Assembly (NCBI RefSeq): GCF_031877795.1
Contig: NC_133971.1
Location: 49,963,642 to 50,027,641, forward strand
Length of the DNA: 64,000 bases
Direction: 5' to 3'
Origin: Strix aluco
Taxonomy: Eukaryota; Chordata; Aves; Strigiformes; Strigidae
This document shows positions 61,851-64,000 of this stretch, one piece after another (position 1 is the stretch's first letter; the number at the start of each line of letters is the position of its first letter). The position numbers were made by a program, and so were the translations under genes. The notes beneath the pieces were generated by a model that saw nothing but the letters and a program-made list of their open reading frames with translations, was not told the origin of the DNA and did no database searches.

Positions 61851-62438
61851 ATTGAGAGCAATTCTGTGGAGAAGAACTTGGGGATACTGGGGGATGACAA
61901 ATTTGACATAAGCCAGCAATGTGTGCTCACAGCCCAGAAAGCCAATCGCATCCTGGGCTGCATAACAAGAAGTGTGGTCAGGAGGTCGAGGGAGGGGATT
62001 CTCCCCCTCTACTCCACTCTGGAGTACTGCATCCAGCTCTGGGGTCCCCACTCAAGAAAGACACGGACCTGTTGAAGTCGATCCAGAGGAGGGCCATGAA
62101 AATGATGCAAAGGCTGGAATAAATAAAGGCCAATATAATTGGAATTGTTCAGCCTGGAGAAGAGAAGGCTCCAGAACGACCTTATTGTGGTCTTTCAATA
62201 CTTAATGAGGGCTTATAAGAAAGATGGAAAGAGATGTTTTACCAAGGCCTGTAGTGACAGGACAAGGGGCAACAGCTTTAAACTGAAGGAGGATAGATTT
62301 AGTGTGGCTATAAGGAAGACACTTTTTACGATGAGGGCGGCAAGACACTGGAACGGGTTGCCCAGAGAACTTGTAGATCCCCCTTCCCTGGACGTGTTCA
62401 AGGCCAGGCTGGACAGGCCTTTAAGCAATGCGATCTAG
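61800..62438 (+). pseudogene. CR1 ORF2 C-terminal fragments (copy 4)
   Basis: The continuation in another frame has 'SQQCVLTAQKANRILGCITR' and '[10 protein letters not shown]'. After a small deletion near 62020 and a degraded, stop-containing stretch at 62075-62138, it resumes with '[20 protein letters not shown]', 'RAARHWNGLPRELVDPPSLD' and 'VFKARLDRPL', ending at TAG 62436-62438. Confidence 0.85.
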
Positions 62439-62521
62439 CGAGAGATGTCCCTGCCCGTTGCAGGGGGGTTGGACTAGGTGATCTTTAAATGTTTGTCCAA
62501 CCCAAACCATTCCCTGATTCA

Positions 62522-64000
62522 AAGATACATGTCTTCTTAACATGGGACATTATTTTTACAGACAAAAATACATTTTAGTAATTGTACTACAATATTTAGA
62601 CAAGAATTATTTCAGTTAATACCAAAATAGCTTGGCTTTAATACTGACTTTCAATATATTCAAGACAAAACCAGCTAGACTTTCTCTTCTTAAGATGTAA
62701 GTAATGAGCTGATGGTAAAGGGAATAATGAAGAAGAATGATGTGCAGGTGTGGTAGGTTAAAAAAAATTTAATTTCTAACCTGACATAATGACACATACA
62801 CTGTTACACATATAAATGAAGTTTTCACATACACTGGGGAGTTTAGCTTAAACAGTGAAAGAAGAATATAATGGTGAAGAGTACTACTAGGGAACTCTTA
62901 ATAGCTGCTTCCCCACTGGCTAAATAGGGACTGTTAAGCCTGGCTTTCCTTTATACAACAAAAATATTTTCCAACAATCTCAGGGAAAACTTACCTATCT
63001 CAAACCCACTGTACATTCTCCCATATTCTGGGTTATTATACGCCTTTAGGGTATGAATATCCATGTACAGTAAATTGCTTTGTCTTTAATCTTCATGATA
63101 CACATATGCTATCTAAAGCAAGCTTCTGTGTTTTTCACACTTTTTTCCTAAGAAAAAATGAGGAAGTAAGGAGTACCGAACTATCTCAAGTTCAAATTAA
63201 GCATATATCAGAAACAAAATGGAGACTCTAGACTTACTATTTCTTCCTGTTTAGTACCAAGGCAGTGCTCTAGTTGCATTCAATATGCAAAACTGCACTG
63301 ACTGGCAGAAAAATGACCTGAGAACACAAATGGTTGACAGATGAACTGATGAACCAGAAAGATACCCTGATTAACCTGGTCAGGTACTCAGCTCAGGCCT
63401 CAGGATGACAGCAGTCTTATGAAAAAGCACATTAGGAGTATTTGTGCTCTCTTACTGGTGAGTGACAGAATTAAGAGTTGAACACACACTAAAGGGAGAT
63501 GCCATTAGATTCCAGGCATGAGAGAAGTTTTGTGACTGCTGAAAAGAGAGTAATTCCACAGCCCTATGCAGAGGAATGAATTACCAAAATGGCAAAAACA
63601 GTTGTTTCAATAGGAACAATCAGTCCAATATGCTCGGGACCATTATTTTAAAAGAACTAAAGCACTATTATGTAGGATAATTAATTCTGTTTCAATTGTT
63701 TTATCTTGGAGATAAACAGATACATTTGTCTATAGCCATAAACTATCCAGAACTCTGGAGGTCAGGCAGAAGCAGTGTGGGATCACAGGGTGTCTAAGGA
63801 ATACGTAGATCCAACAGTTAATTTCACAGTTGGTAATCCATATCTCAAACTGATAAATGTAGTGCTTGAGGTTTTTTTGGTGGCATTCATTTTTCTAAAG
63901 CTGAAGCCTAAAGAGATATTAAAATCTAAAATGTTAGAACACAGCCCAAGATTGCAAGAGGAAGGACCAACTGAATAAACTGCATCTCCGTATCAGCAAG
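62522..64000 (-). other. COMMD10: COMMD10 intron, right part (to window edge)
   Basis: No exon or repeat is recognised. A plus-strand segment ending in a good donor ('ttactg|gtgagtg', about 63457) is antisense to the gene and probably chance. Confidence 0.6.

Larger units (their letters stand above)
61386..62521 (+). mobile_element. Older CR1 LINE, 5'-truncated copy 4
   Basis: Forward-strand CR1 of about 1.1 kb inside the COMMD10 intron, antisense to the gene. It begins in the RT domain ('gacaaggttttcaacaag' for the DKAFD block), passes 'ggtgtccctcaaagg' (GVPQG), the catalytic FVDD at 61657-61668 and the ORF2 tail, and ends in the 3' UTR 'caggggggttggactaggtg' with 'accattccctgattc', a decayed terminal repeat. 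It differs from copies 1-3 in both the ORF2 tail ('QYLMRAYKKDGKRCFTKA') and the 3' UTR, so it is another, older CR1 subfamily. Several frameshifts and a gap near 62025 are present. Confidence 0.93.

Noticed and set aside
63378-63458. Plus-strand segment between 'gctcag' and 'gtgagtg'
   Set aside because: Antisense to COMMD10, poor pyrimidine tract, no recognised peptide.
1-64000. Endogenous retrovirus LTRs, tRNA genes, CRISPR arrays, bacterial-type operons
   Set aside because: No paired LTR, primer-binding site or polypurine tract, no cloverleaf with A/B boxes outside SINE remnants, and no spaced direct repeats were seen. The sequence is vertebrate nuclear DNA.

Overview
The window reads as single-copy avian nuclear DNA: AT-rich, gene-poor, no operons or ribosome binding sites, and dominated by CR1 LINE retrotransposons whose 3' ends carry the short repeats (CACAGAAT on the reverse strand) typical of birds. 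The younger CR1 copies look like a subfamily of non-galliform birds, but the species cannot be named from this.

The one gene I recognise with confidence is the 3' end of COMMD10, on the minus strand. Two consecutive coding exons are visible: 50578-50637 (20 codons, clean acceptor and donor) and 49900-49938 (12 codons and the stop). Together they encode the last 32 residues of the COMM domain. The rest of the gene lies above 50638 and, as far as I can see, beyond the right edge; 50638-64000 is intron. In human the next gene is SEMA6A (convergent), and this 5q23 block corresponds to the avian Z chromosome, so the left 49 kb is probably the COMMD10-SEMA6A intergenic interval. That placement is inference.

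Layout. 1-8700: intergenic, with a MIR-like remnant, a palindromic-repeat remnant and an ancient CR1 (6640-7310). 8708-9656: younger CR1 copy. 9657-29600: intergenic, with two ancient CR1 pieces (18300-19165, 21713-21900), a CpG-dense pocket (16501-16860), possible conserved non-coding blocks and a clear MIR/CORE-SINE (28801-28990). 29610-45085: more repeats, including two further younger CR1 copies (40613-40887, 43822-45085), and a small set of minus-strand exon-like segments (32793-34058) that I cannot assign. 45086-49899: downstream flank and presumed 3' UTR of COMMD10. 49900-64000: COMMD10 exons and intron, with a sense-strand cassette-exon-like segment (58268-58330) and an older CR1 (61386-62521) in the opposite orientation.

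Apart from the COMMD10 exons and the decayed CR1 reverse-transcriptase fragments, I found no reading frame that I can support as protein coding. No tRNA, rRNA, CRISPR array, endogenous retroviral LTR or other system was seen.
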